Below, piece after piece: positions 8,004 through 19,112 of a stretch of DNA of 64,000 nt. The first letter of the stretch is position 1. Every line of letters starts with the position of its first letter. Below the pieces are notes generated by a model that searched no databases, was not told where the DNA came from, and saw only the letters and a program-made list of their open reading frames with translations. The position numbers and the translations under genes were made by a program. This DNA is from Mesorhabditis belari (Eukaryota; Nematoda; Chromadorea; Rhabditida; Rhabditidae), in contig CAUEEP010000895.1 of the NCBI GenBank assembly GCA_958450365.1, positions 62,001 through 126,000 of the forward strand, written 5' to 3'.

Positions 8004-11000
8004 CTGCAATTGTTGATTTTGGATTCAGTTAAAGGAAAAACTGGGTTAACTTTGTCCCAGACTGTAGAAAGTGCTTGAGCTTATCTCAACGCTTGAGGCT
8101 AGAGTCTAAAGCATGTTGCAGCTACTGCAGTAAGGCCTAAAGCTTGTCCCAGCTACCGTAACCCGGCCTAAAGCTTGTCCCAGCTACCGTAACCCGACCT
8201 AAAGCCTGTCCCAGCTACCGTAACCCGGCCTAAAGCTTGTCCCAGCTACCGTAACCCGGCCTAAAGCATGTTGCAGCTACTGCAGTAAGGCCTAAAGCTT
8301 GTCCCAGCTACCGTAACCCGGCCTAAAGCTTGTCCCAGCTACCGTAACCCGGCCTAAAGCCTCTCCCAGCTACCGTAGCCTGTTTTAAACCATGTCCCAG
8401 CTACCGTAGCTCGTTTTAAATCAGGCCCCAGCTACCGTAAACCGGCCAAAAGCTTCCCCTAGACACTGTAGCCAGCTACATTTCAATTTTTAAACACAAA
8501 GCACTTTGAGCTTTGCATTGGGCTCATTCTAGAGCTTTTTCCCCTTCAAGATAGCCCATAAAAGACATAAAATTTGCATTTATCTCAATCTCATAAAAAT
8601 GAGGGAGAAGCTGTGTTCAGCTTTCAGCACTCCAAAAAGTCCCCAGGGAGCTCTGATTCTACGGTAGATGATGGGGGGAATAAATAAAAAGCAATAAGGA
8701 AAAAGATCGACAAAAAGAAGTCCAGTCAAAATGGCATTAAATGCAAATTTCTTGAAAGCCGTTTGGGACTCATAGAAAGCTGCTTAATTTTTGCTATAAG
8801 TTCTAAAGATTCGGAAAATTTTGCATAAGAATCAATTCAATTCAATTAGCATTCAATTCAATTTGCATCTCCTATTTAGATAAGTTTACAGTTTATTTGA
8901 GTAAAAAACAAAAAATCATTTTTTTCTGCGTTAATGTGGCGCCAAGTAGGCGAGAATTCAATAGAAAAAGTAAAAAAAGACATAAAACTCTGGAGAAATT
9001 ATGGGAAAATCGTTTATTACCCAACCGGAACTCATAAAAATTCGTTTTTCCCCATTTCAAGGACCCCGGAAGTGTGCTTTGCTTGCTTTTTTTGAGTCTA
9101 ATCTTATAATTTCTAAGCTTTAGATATAGAAATTTAGATATTTCAATAAATAAATCAAAAAAACCTTACCTTTACTTGACTCTCGCTCATATTCAACTCT
9201 TGCGCGAGTTGCGCTCGATCCGTCCCAGCCAAATACTTTGTTTGCTCGAATTTCTTCTCAAGCATAAAGATCTAAATATTTAGAGATAAGCAAATAAGAT
9301 GAAGATGAGCTAATGAGCTGGAGATGAGCTAATGAGCTGAAGATAAGATATTCAGCTCATTAGCCTATCTTCAGCTCAAGATAAGCTAATGAGCTGGAGA
9401 TAAGCTAATGAGCTATAGTACTTGATGTCCTGTAAAAGTCGGTCGACTCTGCTTTTTGTTTATATTTAAACTGTTCGGGCTGAGTTGCAGTGGATGTTGA
9501 AGACGCGCGGCGAGAGCTGCAGCCTGAAATTTGCTTTTTTCACTCGAGTTTTCGTCGTCTTTCGTTCGTCGTCGTTACCGTAGCTTTAAGCTCAGGGTTT
9601 ACTGTAAACTAGTTATCTTTTAAACTCACTTGTTGCGATCCGTTGAGCTGAGAGAGAAGAGCGAACGGGTTCAATGCTGCCGCTGTGCGAGCAGCTGAAA
9701 TTTGAGTTCCAGTTAAACTGTGTCAATGTTTTTCACTGATTAAGGATAAAAACAAATTCCACCAATCGATTCCCCGACTCTGAAAACCCCTGGGTACAAG
9801 TTTTCAGCTTTAAATCATAACTAGAAGCCAGCCATGAGAGCCATTGAGAGCAAGAGATCTGTGTTCTTTGTGCGAACACACAATCGCTCTCCATTTGGCA
9901 AAGCGGGTTGGCATAAGTCGCCTCTCTTTTCGAATCGTTAAGACGTTTGTCTATCAATTTTCTCACGATTCCATAGTCCCATTAACGTCAAAAGCCGATG
10001 GGCAAGATTTTCATCTTTCAAAGATTCTTTTAACTGCTTGTTTTAATCCTGTTCCCGTTCCCAGTCAATTGAAAGTATACGTTAAGTCTATACTATTTGA
10101 TCTACAAGCCCTTATAGCCTCCAAAATATAAGTTCTATCTCTGTTTCTCCCTCAAAAAACGTCACCGTCTAATCTTCCACCCACTCCATATTAAAGTGAT
10201 TTCCGGCAGGGCTGCCTAAGTTCAGGGATTTTAAATTTCCCCCTTTTCACAAATATGTGATGATCTTTATCTTTTTTTTTGCGACTTTTCGGATTTTCGG
10301 AGGTTTTCTCTATCAATTTTTGACTATTTTTGGTGGGGTTTAGATACATTGATGACGCTCATTTTAGCCGGATTTTACACTGATTTCTAAAGAACTACAA
10401 TTCTAAAGAAGTGGTACATTGTGCCGAGAAAGGGACAACCTTGGAGTTGACCTCAAAGGATTGAGTTGGGCAAGTGAAAAATTGTAATTGTTGGCTAGGC
10501 GAAGTCAGGAAACAGATGAATTTCGAGTTTCAAGCTAAGGCTAAAACTGAAGCTGAAGCTAAAGCCAAAGCTAAAGCCAAAGCTGAAGCTAAAGCTAAAG
10601 CTAAAGCTGAAGCTAAAGCTAAAGCTAAAGCCAAAGCTAAAGCCAAAGCTGAAGCCAAAGCTCGACCTTTGAAAGTAGATCAGTCAAGTCAACGTCCAGA
10701 TCAGACCAGACCAGGACACAGCCCGATCAAAGCCAGGCAAGACAAGATCCAAGCCAGAATCGGCTCTCGAGAATAAGCCTTCAAGTCTATCAAATATTTA
10801 GAGAAATATATCTAAATACTGTAGAATTCCGGTAAGACTTGGCCTGGTTCGGGTAAATTCAATCAACCCTAGACCAGTTCTGCTTTGAGTCAACCAGAAA
10901 AAGTAAGCCCAAAAAGTCCAGCCTGATTCTATTTTTTGACCGAACACTTTATCCCCAAATAACCGATGCTATTGGCTATGAAATTTGATGCGAAAATCTT

Positions 11001-13826
11001 TTCAAGTACTCTTTTCAATCTCCATTCATCGCTGTTTCCCCATTTTCCCCATTTTTCCCATTTTCGCGATTTTTCAATGACGCGAATTCCCCTTTTCATC
11101 TAGATTTCTTCAGCTTACATGAATGGACATTTGATGAGCGATCTTTCTTCAGCTATGAAGCTGCTTTTCTTTCCTAGAGAAAGGATTAGACTCTCGATTT
11201 TATTTGATTTTCATTGGGTTCTTTATTCGGAGGATTCTCGGGGGTTTTTTCTTTCTTGGATCTAAGGGAAAAAGGTAAAAAGGTGAGAAAACTAGGGTAA
11301 AAAGATGAGTCTCTTATCGTAGTTAGGTATTTGATTGAATTTTCTATATCAATGTCAACATTAAAGTTCATTTTATAGAGTTGAACTGAGGGAAAAGCTG
11401 AAGAAAAGCTGAAGAAAAGCTATTGAAGTGTTCTTCTAGAGAATTTCCAAAGATTTTAACAGCTCGCCCCACTACCGTACTCTGGATGTAACTCTAAACA
11501 ATGTACCGTAATCCCTTCAGACTTTAAAAGAAGCTCAACTACAGTACCCTTTAGGTGTCTTACGATAAGCCCAAATTCCAGTAGCCCTTCAACACCGTTT
11601 GATGACCTCAGTACCCATCAATACACTCCGTTTCTTTGGATTCTAAGGTGCCAAACTACAGTACTCTTTGTTGTACTACAGAAACTACAGTACTACAGTT
11701 ATCCTCTAAACTTTGTCCCTCTAAATCATCCCTCTAAAACGTGCCTTATCTACAGTAGTTTTTGGAAACTAAAGTACTTTGTGAACTAAAGTACTTTGGA
11801 AACTAAAGTACTTTGGAAACTAAAGTACTTTGGAGACTAAAGTACTTTGGAAACTAAAGTACTTTGGAGACTAATGTAAAGTAGTTTGGTCACCCTTCAA
11901 ACTTTAAAAGACCCTCTAGGTGTCTTACTATAAGTAAAGTAGTACTTTGGGAACTAAAGTAAAGTAGTTTGGTCACCATTTAAAACCCAGTTCAATAGAT
12001 AAATCAATCGAATTTTTGTTAGATCCCTATAGAAAATGTTGCAAGTTGTTCAATTTGAGTCAAAGTTCACAGCTTTTCTCGAAAATTTACGACCTTTTCG
12101 ATGACATCTTTTGAATGGAAATCGCTGAAAGATCCTGTGTTCGACCAAAAGAAAAGAATCGAAAAAGGCAAAAATTCTTTTCAGATCCAGAAATATTTGC
12201 TCGTTTCGATTTACCTGCATTCAATTCCTCTCATTCAAATGTTTCCCCCTTTTAAGCTTATCATTGACATGGGTAAATAGGGGAAGAGTCATCGAGAATC
12301 GGAGATCGAGAAACTTTGTTGAATTGGGAGCTGTATTTCTTGGTGTCTCGGCTATTGTTTAAATTAAAAGTCTTCAAGAGTTGCTTGAAAAAATGAAAAA
12401 ATTAGAGAACCAAAGAGTCAGGGTTAAGGCCAGGGTTAAGGCCAAGGCTAGGGCTAGGGCTAAGGCCAGGGCCAAGGCTAGGGCTAAGGCTAGAGCTAGG
12501 ACTAGGGCTAGAGCTAGGGCTAAGGCCAGGTTAGGTCCAGGGCTAGGGCCAGATAGGTCAAGGCTAGGGTTAAGCCCAGGCAAGCCAGGACCAGGGTCAG
12601 GGCTAGGATCCAGACTAAATCAGAAGTAAAGCTAGGCTCAGATGCCAGGCTCTACCAGGCAGTCAGATCATGGTCAGGAGCATTCAGCTCTATGATCAGC
12701 TAAGATCAGATCAAGATCAGTGTCAGGACTAGATCAATGCCAGTGCCAAGATTAGGCTCATTAGAGTTCAAGACCGTCAGGGCAAAGTCGGCAATCTTGG
12801 CCAGTATCTTGGCCAGTATCTTGACCAGATTCTAGCTAATTTTCTATCAAATCCCTTCTCCTCAAGAGACTTGGCAACAAAATGTTTCCTAGAAAAGTGT
12901 CTTCAATTGAATGGAGCCTGTTTCTCACACAAGGTCTGCATTTACAGCCATTCTCGAATCAATAGAGAATTGAGAGAAGAGGCAAAAGAGGCAAGGTCAA
13001 GAAAGAGGGATTGATCAAGAAAAAGGGAAAGGACATTGGGTATCTCTTTTGATATTTAGACTATTGTATTCGTTGAAGATGGGCAAATAAAACGGTCGAG
13101 GGGATGAGGGAAAGGGAAATCGGTTGACTTTACTTAATTGAATATTCGAAAGTTGTTTAATTCGGGTAGGGTACGCCAGAATACATTGCTCACATTGAGC
13201 TCACAATCAGGCTAACGTACTAGGCTCAGGCTCAGGCTTAGGGAGCTTAGTCTTAGTCCGTATTCAGATCAGCTTAGTCTGAGCTGATCAGACTGATCAG
13301 ATCAGACTATCCTTAGCTATCGTAGTCTGAGCTGATCAGACTACCGTACCCTGCTATAGACAATCTACCGTGTTCAGCTTTGGACTAGACTACTGTATCT
13401 GGCGTCGATCAGTTCTACGATGTCAATTGAGTTACAAACCTTGTTCCTGTTGCGCTGAGAGCATTCTCAAGGGTGATGTGGCTGGAGTGCCCAATTGTTG
13501 ACCCAAGAGGAGCGAGAGATAAGCTTGCTGAAGAGATAAATTCATAAATTCTCTATCGATTTATGTACAAACCTGTAGATGCTGTGCTTGAGCCACGTCG
13601 AGTCCATTACCCACCAGCGAGAGTGGATTCGACATGTCGGCCATCTGAAAAATCACTCTAATAGATTTTTGATATTATAGCCTTAAAATCTGATATGTAC
13701 TTGATAGTTCTATAAGTTTTTTTGCAACTTACCATAGTCGATGCGAGTAGGGAAGGATTTGGAAAATGGAAATGCGGAAAAACTGAGGCGCCCATCGACT
13801 CGGCGGCACTCGATGCCGACGGGGAA
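7830..13826 (-). CDS. cog-1: NK6-class homeobox transcription factor (cog-1/Nkx6 orthologue), core exons
   Basis: Seven coding exons join in frame: 13826-13733, 13644-13573, 13527-13440, 9694-9630, 9523-9422, 9271-9170 and 8003-7830 (TAG stop at 7832-7830). All have AG acceptors and GT donors with matching phases. They encode 231 complete codons. The homeodomain spans the last three exons: RPTFTGHQ, then [13 protein letters not shown], then SESQVK joined to [13 protein letters not shown]. The FEQTKYLAG plus RRTKWRKK combination is diagnostic of NK6 proteins. N-terminal to it lie Ala/Gln/Leu-rich segments with [10 protein letters not shown], a hydrophobic eh1-like stretch. In C. elegans cog-1 acts in vulval development and in ASE neuron left/right fate as a nuclear DNA-binding repressor. 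The 5' end is less certain (see 19113 and 21623). The 3.7-kb intron and the 5' intron are full of repeats. Confidence 0.9.
8110..8470. repeat. 31-bp minisatellite (CCTAAAGCTTGTCCCAGC...)
   Basis: About ten diverged units contain CAGCTACCGTAACCCGG. It lies inside the last intron of the homeobox gene. Confidence 0.85.
8471..9169. other. rest of the last cog-1 intron
   Basis: Non-coding AT-rich intron sequence. Nothing recognisable seen. Confidence 0.5.
9170..9271 (-). CDS. cog-1: cog-1 exon: homeodomain helices 1-2
   Basis: 102 nt, phase 0 at both ends, acceptor ATTTAG and donor GTAAGG. The 34 residues run from [10 protein letters not shown] through TKYLAG to MSESQVK, matching the NK6 homeodomain middle, including the FEQTKYLAG signature. 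Confidence 0.92.
9290..9420. repeat. short tandem repeat (GATAAGCTAATGAGCTGGA)
   Basis: About six imperfect 19-bp units, partly inverted (GCTCATTAGC). It lies in the short intron next to two homeobox exons. Confidence 0.75.
9422..9523 (-). CDS. cog-1: cog-1 exon: homeodomain N-arm
   Basis: 102 nt, phase 0. The acceptor TTTCAG ends at 9524 and the donor GTACTA starts at 9421. It encodes an Ala/Leu/Gln-rich stretch followed by [13 protein letters not shown], the start of the homeodomain. The RPTF.G.Q motif is typical of NK6. Confidence 0.9.
9630..9694 (-). CDS. cog-1: cog-1 exon with eh1-like motif
   Basis: 65 nt; acceptor TTTCAG at 9697-9695 and donor GTGAGT at 9629. It begins with two bases completing an Ala codon from the previous exon and encodes [15 protein letters not shown]. 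The hydrophobic FALLSQL could be a Groucho-type repressor contact (inference). Confidence 0.85.
9735..9960 (+). repeat. dispersed GTGCGCGCGCACAAT-family repeat, copy 2
   Basis: CCACCAATCGATTCCCCGAC, CTGGGTACAAGTTTTCAGC and TTCTTTGTGCGAACACACAA match the same phrases at 27.6, 48.8 and 53.3 kb. It is in the 3.7-kb intron of the homeobox gene. Open frames on both strands are by-products. Confidence 0.7.
9961..10520. other. intron sequence, nothing recognised
   Basis: Intron of the homeobox gene. No repeat array or coding signal seen. Confidence 0.4.
10533..10665. repeat. hexanucleotide-based array (AAAGCT/AAAGCC)
   Basis: Tandem 6-bp units of the AARGCY type read as poly Lys-Ala in one frame. 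This is a repeat, not an exon of the minus-strand gene around it. Confidence 0.85.
10780..11750. other. intron sequence with scattered CTACAGTA motifs
   Basis: From 11461 on, CTACCGTA, CTACAGTA and similar 8-mers recur at irregular spacing without a clear tandem unit. No exon seen. Confidence 0.45.
11755..11960. repeat. 17-bp minisatellite (GGAAACTAAAGTACTTT)
   Basis: About seven regular units, then decayed copies. It lies in the 3.7-kb intron of the homeobox gene. Confidence 0.85.
11961..12410. other. intron sequence, nothing recognised
   Basis: No repeat array or splice-bounded frame seen. Confidence 0.4.
12415..12620. repeat. 6/12-bp GGGCTAAGGCCA-type array
   Basis: Repeats of AGGGCTAAGGCC and variants give a poly Ala/Lys/Arg or Ala/Leu translation on the two strands. 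It decays into AGATCAG and CCAGG motifs up to about 12.83 kb. Intronic. Confidence 0.85.
12830..13435. other. intron sequence with GATCAG-rich stretch
   Basis: At 13205-13345, overlapping CAGGCTTAG, CTGATCAGA and GAGCTGATCAGACTACCGTA motifs form a weak palindromic repeat cluster. No exon seen. Confidence 0.4.
13440..13527 (-). CDS. cog-1: cog-1 exon ([13 protein letters not shown])
   Basis: 88 nt; acceptor CTTCAG at 13530-13528 and donor GTTTGT at 13439. It enters in phase 0 and leaves one base that joins the exon at 9694 to make Ala. The Leu-rich start is followed by Thr/Pro/Ser then Gln/Glu residues. Confidence 0.85.
13573..13644 (-). CDS. cog-1: cog-1 exon (starts ATGGCCGACATG)
   Basis: 72 nt, phase 0 both sides, acceptor TTTTTCAG and donor GTTTGT. 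It encodes 24 residues. The first codon is ATG directly after the acceptor, so translation could also start here if a shorter trans-spliced transcript exists (inference). Confidence 0.85.
13733..13826 (-). CDS. cog-1: cog-1 exon (Ser/Ala then FPHFHFPNP)
   Basis: 94 nt; acceptor ATTTCCAG at 13830-13827 and donor GTAAGT at 13732. It opens with one base finishing a split codon, then Ser/Ala-rich residues and the aromatic FPHFHFPNP segment. The exon upstream must end two bases into a codon. Confidence 0.82.
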
Positions 13827-13892
13827 CTGGAAATGAACATTTGATTTCGATTTTGAGTACGGTTATGAAAAGGATTGAATGATAGGTTTATT

Positions 13893-14145
13893 AGGAACAA
13901 GGAATACTGTAGGAACAAGCTACCGTACCTTATCCTGGACCAGTCTACTGTAGAAACAAGCTACCGTACCTTGATCTAGGCCAGTCTACTGTAGGAACAA
14001 GCTACCATGCCGTATCTTGGACCAGTCTACTGTAGGAACAAGCTGCCGTACCCTATCCTGGACCAGTCTACTGTAGGAACAAGCTGCCGTACCCTATCCT
14101 GGACCAGTCTACTGTAGGAACAAGCTGCTGTATCCTCAGGCTGCC
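13893..14145. repeat. 41-bp minisatellite (ACCAGTCTACTGTAGGAACAA...)
   Basis: About six units containing GCTGCCGTACCCTATCCTGG. CTACCGTA motifs continue irregularly to 14430. Confidence 0.85.
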
Positions 14146-14770
14146 GTACCGCGACTTGGCTCTGTCTAATGTATCCTATCGGACCCTAAACTTGAAGCAG
14201 ACTACCGTACTATAGCCTAGCCCTGGGTACTGTATCCTGGCTGTCCTCTGACAAGGTACAGTACCTGAACTAGGCCAAACTACCGTACTCTGATATCTAC
14301 TGTACTCTGAAGCTACTATACCCCAGCTTGAATCGAGCTACCGTATACCCTGGCCTAGAGTAAGCTACCTTAAACTGTCTGCGTCAAGTTACCGTACCTT
14401 CTATACCCTTACCGTATCCCTTGATTCAACTACAGTATCCATAAAAAAACTCTTCGAAAAACAGACATTCGTACTTTTTGATGGATTGAATTGAATAAAT
14501 TGAAAGAAACAAAAAAAAAAAGATGAAAATCTCGGAGATTTAAAGCATTTAAAGCATGAAAATCTCCGAGAATTTCTCGAATCCCCGATAAATAGAGAAT
14601 ATCAAGATATACAGCTGAAAAGCAAAAAAAAAAAAAAAGCAAAAAGAGCCTAATTTTCTCGCCATTCTCCCCTCAGGCATCATCACAATTTTGACGCAAT
14701 TTCGGATTAAGATTCGAGACAAATAACGGGCAAAACTTTGTCCTATTCTATCTGAAATATCTGGAAAATA
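14146..14770. other. intron sequence, CTACCGTA-rich then AT-rich
   Basis: No coding signal. A short palindrome around ATTTAAAGCATTTAAAGCAT with GAAAATCTC on both sides lies at 14524-14572. Confidence 0.4.
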
Positions 14771-16011
14771 TTAGGTTGGCAAAAAAGAAATGCGCGTTTT
14801 CGTTAAAAGTTTATTTTATTATAAAAACAAGATAACAATACATTAATCCAAAAGGTATTCGCCATCTGCATCAATGACTTGTCGCCAACGTTCACGCAGA
14901 GAATGGATGCCCTTCTTGAAGAACTCGACCGGCTGCGACTCGAAGAAGTTGGGCACCGAAATTTGGACCTCGTCACGGTTCTTGAACTTTTTCTCGGCCA
15001 AGAAGTGGTGCATTGATCGGAACAGATGGTAGTTGGAAGGCGCCAAATCTGGGCTGTATGGCGGATGAGGCAGAACTTCCCAGCCCATTTCTTCAATTTT
15101 CTGCTGGGTGATTTTTGCGACATGCGGCCGAGCGTTGTCGTGGGGGAATTTTGTCGACGCCGTATCCACGCCTTGACGCCGCAGCGCCTGGTCCACGCGG
15201 TCAAATTGGCCTTGGTAGAGGTTCGCCGTAACTGTTTGACCCGAATCCAGAACCTCAAAGTACACCAGGCCTTTACTGTTCCACCAAACACAAAGCATCA
15301 CCTTTTTCCGTGGATGTCCGGTTTTGGAGCTTCACCGGGGTCCAACCACTGCCGCTTTCTTGCTGTGTTGCCGTATTGGATCCACTTCTCATCCGACATA
15401 ACAATGCAGTCGAAAAACCCACTGTTCTTGGCGCGGTGAGTGAGAATTCCGGCGATTGCGATCGTGTCGCCTTGTTTGCCCTCGGATAGCTTATGCGGTA
15501 CCCATTTTCCGCATCTATTCGTCTTGCCCATGCCATGCAGATGGTTCTCAATGGTGACATGAGTGCAGTCGAACTGTTCTGCCAGGTCGCGAGTGGTTTG
15601 GCGTGGATCCGACTCAATGGCTTCCTTCAATGCGTCGTGGTCGATAATTTGAGGTCGACTCCCGTGTTTTTGGTCTTCCAAGCTTTCGTCGCCGTCTGGA
15701 ACCATCGTTTACACTGACTTTCGGATAGAGCATCTTCGTCAAACACTTGAGATAGAGCGCCATGAGCTTCAGCAGCCGATTTGCCTTGCTTAAATTCATA
15801 CCACAAGCAGGCCCGCAAACTAAATTTTTGGTCCGACATTTTCTAAACACTCTGTCTTGCAAAAAAACAAAGTAAACACAGACAAATTATATATCAAACG
15901 ATGCGCAAGAACACGCTCTTTCCAATAGAATAAACTATTTAAAAAAATCTTTTACTGTGAATAAAATACAAATCAACAAACACGACGCTCATTTCTTTTT
16001 TGCCAACCTAA
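14771..16011 (-). mobile_element. mariner element, second family
   Basis: A 1241-bp element with inverted termini TTAGGTTGGCAAAAAAGAAA and its complement, and TA at 14769-14770 and 16012-16013. The transposase is on the minus strand. It sits in the 5' intron of the homeobox gene in the same orientation as that gene. Fragments of this family occur in the composites at 1.3 and 18.6 kb. Confidence 0.88.
14843..15839 (-). pseudogene. mariner transposase with two frameshifts
   Basis: Three overlapping frames together cover the whole protein. The first is 15839 to about 15695 (helix-turn-helix N-terminus, MSDQKFSLRAC start), the second from about 15705 to 15300 (GDESLED, WVPHKL, MSDEKW with the first catalytic Asp), the third 15301-14843 (HDNARPH with the second Asp). 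The break near 15300 is in a run of A's. The third site reads SPDLAPSNYHLF, so the last catalytic Asp is Asn. The enzyme is inactive on both counts. Confidence 0.88.
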
Positions 16012-16019
16012 TATTACTC

Positions 16020-16530
16020 AAGTTACTAGCGAAAGAAATCGAAAATTTAAACTCTAAACACCGCCCTCGTAGGCTTGTAGGCTTGTAGGCTTGTAGTTTA
16101 ATGACTTGAGTACCTGGTTCTTGATTCTAATCTTTTTATGCATCAATATTCCTGTCCTTGAACTATAAGCCAAAGTAGTAGGCTCTACAGTTACCGTAAC
16201 CCAACCGTGGTAACAATAGCTACTCTGGCTTCGATCAGGTATAAAAACTGGTACAGTTTGAAAGGCTTGAGTCAGACGTGACTTCGGATTCGGGAACTGT
16301 TTTCCTGTTAGACTTGTAGTAAAAGCAGATAATGGCTGCAGTAAAGCTTGGCCAGACAAAGCTAATTCTGGTCTTGTCTGCCATTTTCTAGTCCTCATAT
16401 TAATCCTGCTTTCTCTGACCAAACTTTACCTTTCTTAGCTTGACCTAAAATTACGTTTGTATTAGAATAACCGGTTAGTTTCTGATTTTCAGTGTCCAGC
16501 CACTCAAATACAATAGGATTTTGTACAGTA
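16020..16530. other. intron sequence, nothing recognised
   Basis: A short repeat of GTAGGCTT at 16068-16092; no exon or element otherwise. Confidence 0.4.
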
Positions 16531-16539
16531 ACCTGTCAG

Positions 16540-16748
16540 ATACTTTACTGGACTCTACTGGACTCTACTGGACTCTACTGGACTCTACTGGACCTTACTG
16601 GACCTTACTGGACCTTACTGGACCTTACTGGACCTTACTGGACCTTACTGGACTCTACTGGACTCTACTGGACTCTACTGGACCTTACTGGACCTTACTG
16701 GACTCTACTGGACTCTACTGGACTTTACTGGACTTTACTGGACTTTGC
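16540..16748. repeat. 10-bp minisatellite (TACTGGACTC / TACTGGACCT)
   Basis: About 20 units of two variants arranged in blocks. Forward frames read Trp-Thr-Leu-Leu-Asp repeats and are artefacts. Confidence 0.95.
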
Positions 16749-16749
16749 T

Positions 16750-17425
16750 TAACTTTTACAAGGAAAACTTTGAGTCAATCAAACGGGAATTTTGACGTAA
16801 TTAGAGATTAGAATGAAGTAAATGAGAAAGTGCATTAGAATCCCTTTCAAACATTACATTTCATGGTTGTTTATCTAGAGAAGAAAGAGAAGAAATGAGT
16901 CTAATCTCTGTCCGGATATTATTCCCTCAACAGGCTATTTTCGATCGCCTTTCAGCACCGAAAATAGCTCAAATGGGGGGTAATATTGTGACGGATTTGT
17001 AGTTGGGGAATTGAAGCCGAATTACACGATTGATGATTGGATTCGAAGGAGAAAAATAGATGGATTGGGAAGGGGAAAACTTGTGACTCTTGCGTGGTTG
17101 CAGAAGTTAAAACTGTGCTCTGTTGGCTTGTAGACTTTGCAGAACTAAAGTAAGCTCTTTCGATCACAATATTTAATAAAAAATACTTTTGTAACTACTT
17201 GTTCTACTTTAAAAAGGATTTTGAACAGGCTAAGCCAAGCTTGCAACTGCCTTTGTTCAGCTTTCTCTAGTCCGCCAGAAATCTAGGTTTTATCTAGGTT
17301 TTATCTAGGTTTTATCTAGGTTTTCACCTCGTTTCCAAGAAAAATAAAGATTTCAATGCGCCAGATGGGTTGCGTTTGCAAAGATTCAAAAGCACAATGA
17401 AGATTGAAAAGATTTTTATGATAGA
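16750..17425. other. intron sequence with a four-copy TCTAGGTTTTA repeat
   Basis: A 13-bp unit is repeated four times at about 17280-17328. Nothing else recognised. Confidence 0.4.
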
Positions 17426-17430
17426 AACTA

Positions 17431-17638
17431 TTTTCTCTAATAGTAGTGCACCTCGGTGAGCCGAGTTGATCACTATTTTACAGCTCCCAAGCTTTCACAG
17501 AAGCTCAACACTCAAATCCCCCACTAGATCTCATCGTTAGCTACATTTTCCGACCCAACATCGATAGGTTCTGATAAGCGGTTCTCGAGTTTTCGAGGAA
17601 TTTAGAGAGAGCTTAGGGTGCACTATTACTAGAGAAAA
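17431..17638. mobile_element. 208-bp MITE, copy 2
   Basis: Termini TTTTCTCTAATAGTAGTGCA and its inverted, slightly diverged partner; TA at 17429-17430 and 17639-17640. Its right flank (17639 to about 17740) is the reverse complement of window positions 1-107. Confidence 0.8.
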
Positions 17639-18020
17639 TACGCTAAATACTTATCCAATTTTTATCAAATAATTGAATCTTTACTATAAACCTTTAAGGT
17701 TTTTAAAACTACAAGATTTGATTTAAGAATTGATAAGTCTTGATCAAGCTTTGTTAGGCTAGATCTATTTAAGCAGATCTACTTAGGCTCAGATCTAGTT
17801 AAGCAGAGCTACTGAAGCAGATCTACTGAAGCAGATCTACTTAAGCTCAGATCTATTTAAGCAGATCTACTTAAAGTACTAAGCTATTAGACTTAAGTAA
17901 GGTTTTTGATTGTCAGATTGAATTAATAAGCCTTGATAAAGCCTTGTTAGGCTAGATCTACTTAAGCAGATCTATTTAAGCAGATCTACATAAGCTCAGA
18001 TCTACCTAGACTCAGATCTA

Positions 18021-18986
18021 TTAGGTTGATGCAAAAGTCTTTTTCATTTTTTTCGTACTTCTTTTGAAAAATAACAAAGTCATCAATTAACCTATGGTTT
18101 GCTGTAAATGAAAAGTGTTTATTGTTGAATTTCCCATCTTTTTAAGTCAATTTGGGTTCACTTTCAAGCAAATTCGAGAGTGAAAACGGGTTTTTCATAA
18201 AAATCTATAAAAACCTCTATAAAGAAATTGGCTGAATCAATTTCTCTGAAAATCTGAAAAAATATCTAACTTTTTGTGCTCTATCTTTTATTTATTAACA
18301 TCAAGATTGGTTTCCTTAGCTAAAGCGTCTAAAATGCATCATCGAGCCGTCGCCTTTTTTGACTACCCGACTTCAGGCTCTCAAAAAAATCTAGACATAA
18401 GACATTTTAAACTCGTTTTAATGTCATTTTGCAGAAAAATAATTGGCCTTTCGAATGCAATAAACCGTTGTTCAATTGGTGCATTTGTTGGCTTGAAACG
18501 GCAGACGAAAAGGAACGAAAAGACTTATGCATCAACCTATTACTATTAGGTTGGTAAAAAAGAAATGAGCGTCGTGTTTGTTGATTGGACCGCGTGGACC
18601 AGGCGCTGCGAAGTCAAGGTGTGGATACGGCGTCGACAAAATTCCTCCACGACAACGCTCGGCCGCATGTCGCAAAAATCACCCAGCAGAAAATTGAAGA
18701 AATGGGCTGGGAAGTCCTGCCTCATCCGCCATTTATTTATTAACATCAAGATTGGTTTCCCTAGCAAAAGCGTCTAAAATGCATCATCGAGCCGTCGCCT
18801 TTTTTGACTACCCGACTTCAGGCTCTCAAAAAATTCTAGACATAAGACATTTTAAACTCGTTTTAATGTCATTTTGCAGAAAAATAATTGGCCTTTCGAA
18901 TGCAATAAGCCGTTGTTCAATTGGTGCATTTGTTACTTTTTAACGGAAGTACGAAAAAAATGAAAAAGACTTTTGCATCAACCTAA
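18021..18986. mobile_element. composite MITE with captured mariner fragment, second copy
   Basis: TTAGGTTGATGCAAAAG termini with TA at 18019-18020 and 18987-18988. Order: MITE (18021-18539), junction, mariner end and transposase fragment (about 18546-18730), then half of another MITE (about 18731-18986). The junction around 18530-18556 is the exact reverse complement of that at 1664-1690. The two composites therefore share an ancestor, though their outer ends belong to different subfamilies (CAAAAGTC versus CATAAGTC). Confidence 0.7.
18546..18730 (+). pseudogene. mariner terminus plus transposase fragment
   Basis: It begins with TTGGTAAAAAAGAAATGAGCG, a terminus of the 14.8-kb mariner family, joined to a piece of its transposase around the HDNARPH motif. 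The join shows an internal deletion. The transposase strand here is plus. Confidence 0.75.
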
Positions 18987-19112
18987 TATTTAAGCAGATC
19001 TACTTAAATACGAAGCTATTAGACTTAAGTAAGTTTTATCATTGCTAGATTGAAGTTCAACTATTGTACCACTTAGACGATATGCTTTACTAGAGAAACT
19101 GCGGTGACTTAC

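Larger units (their letters stand above)
17745..19020. repeat. AGATCTACTTAAGCAG-type array split by a composite MITE
   Basis: Repeats built from CAGATCTACTTAAGC occupy 17745-18018 and resume at 18989-19020. The element at 18021-18986 was inserted into the array at a TA. Confidence 0.7.

Noticed and set aside
9733..10131. Two opposite frames of 77 and 95 residues in the large intron
   Set aside because: Both overlie a dispersed repeat whose copies give different, broken frames.
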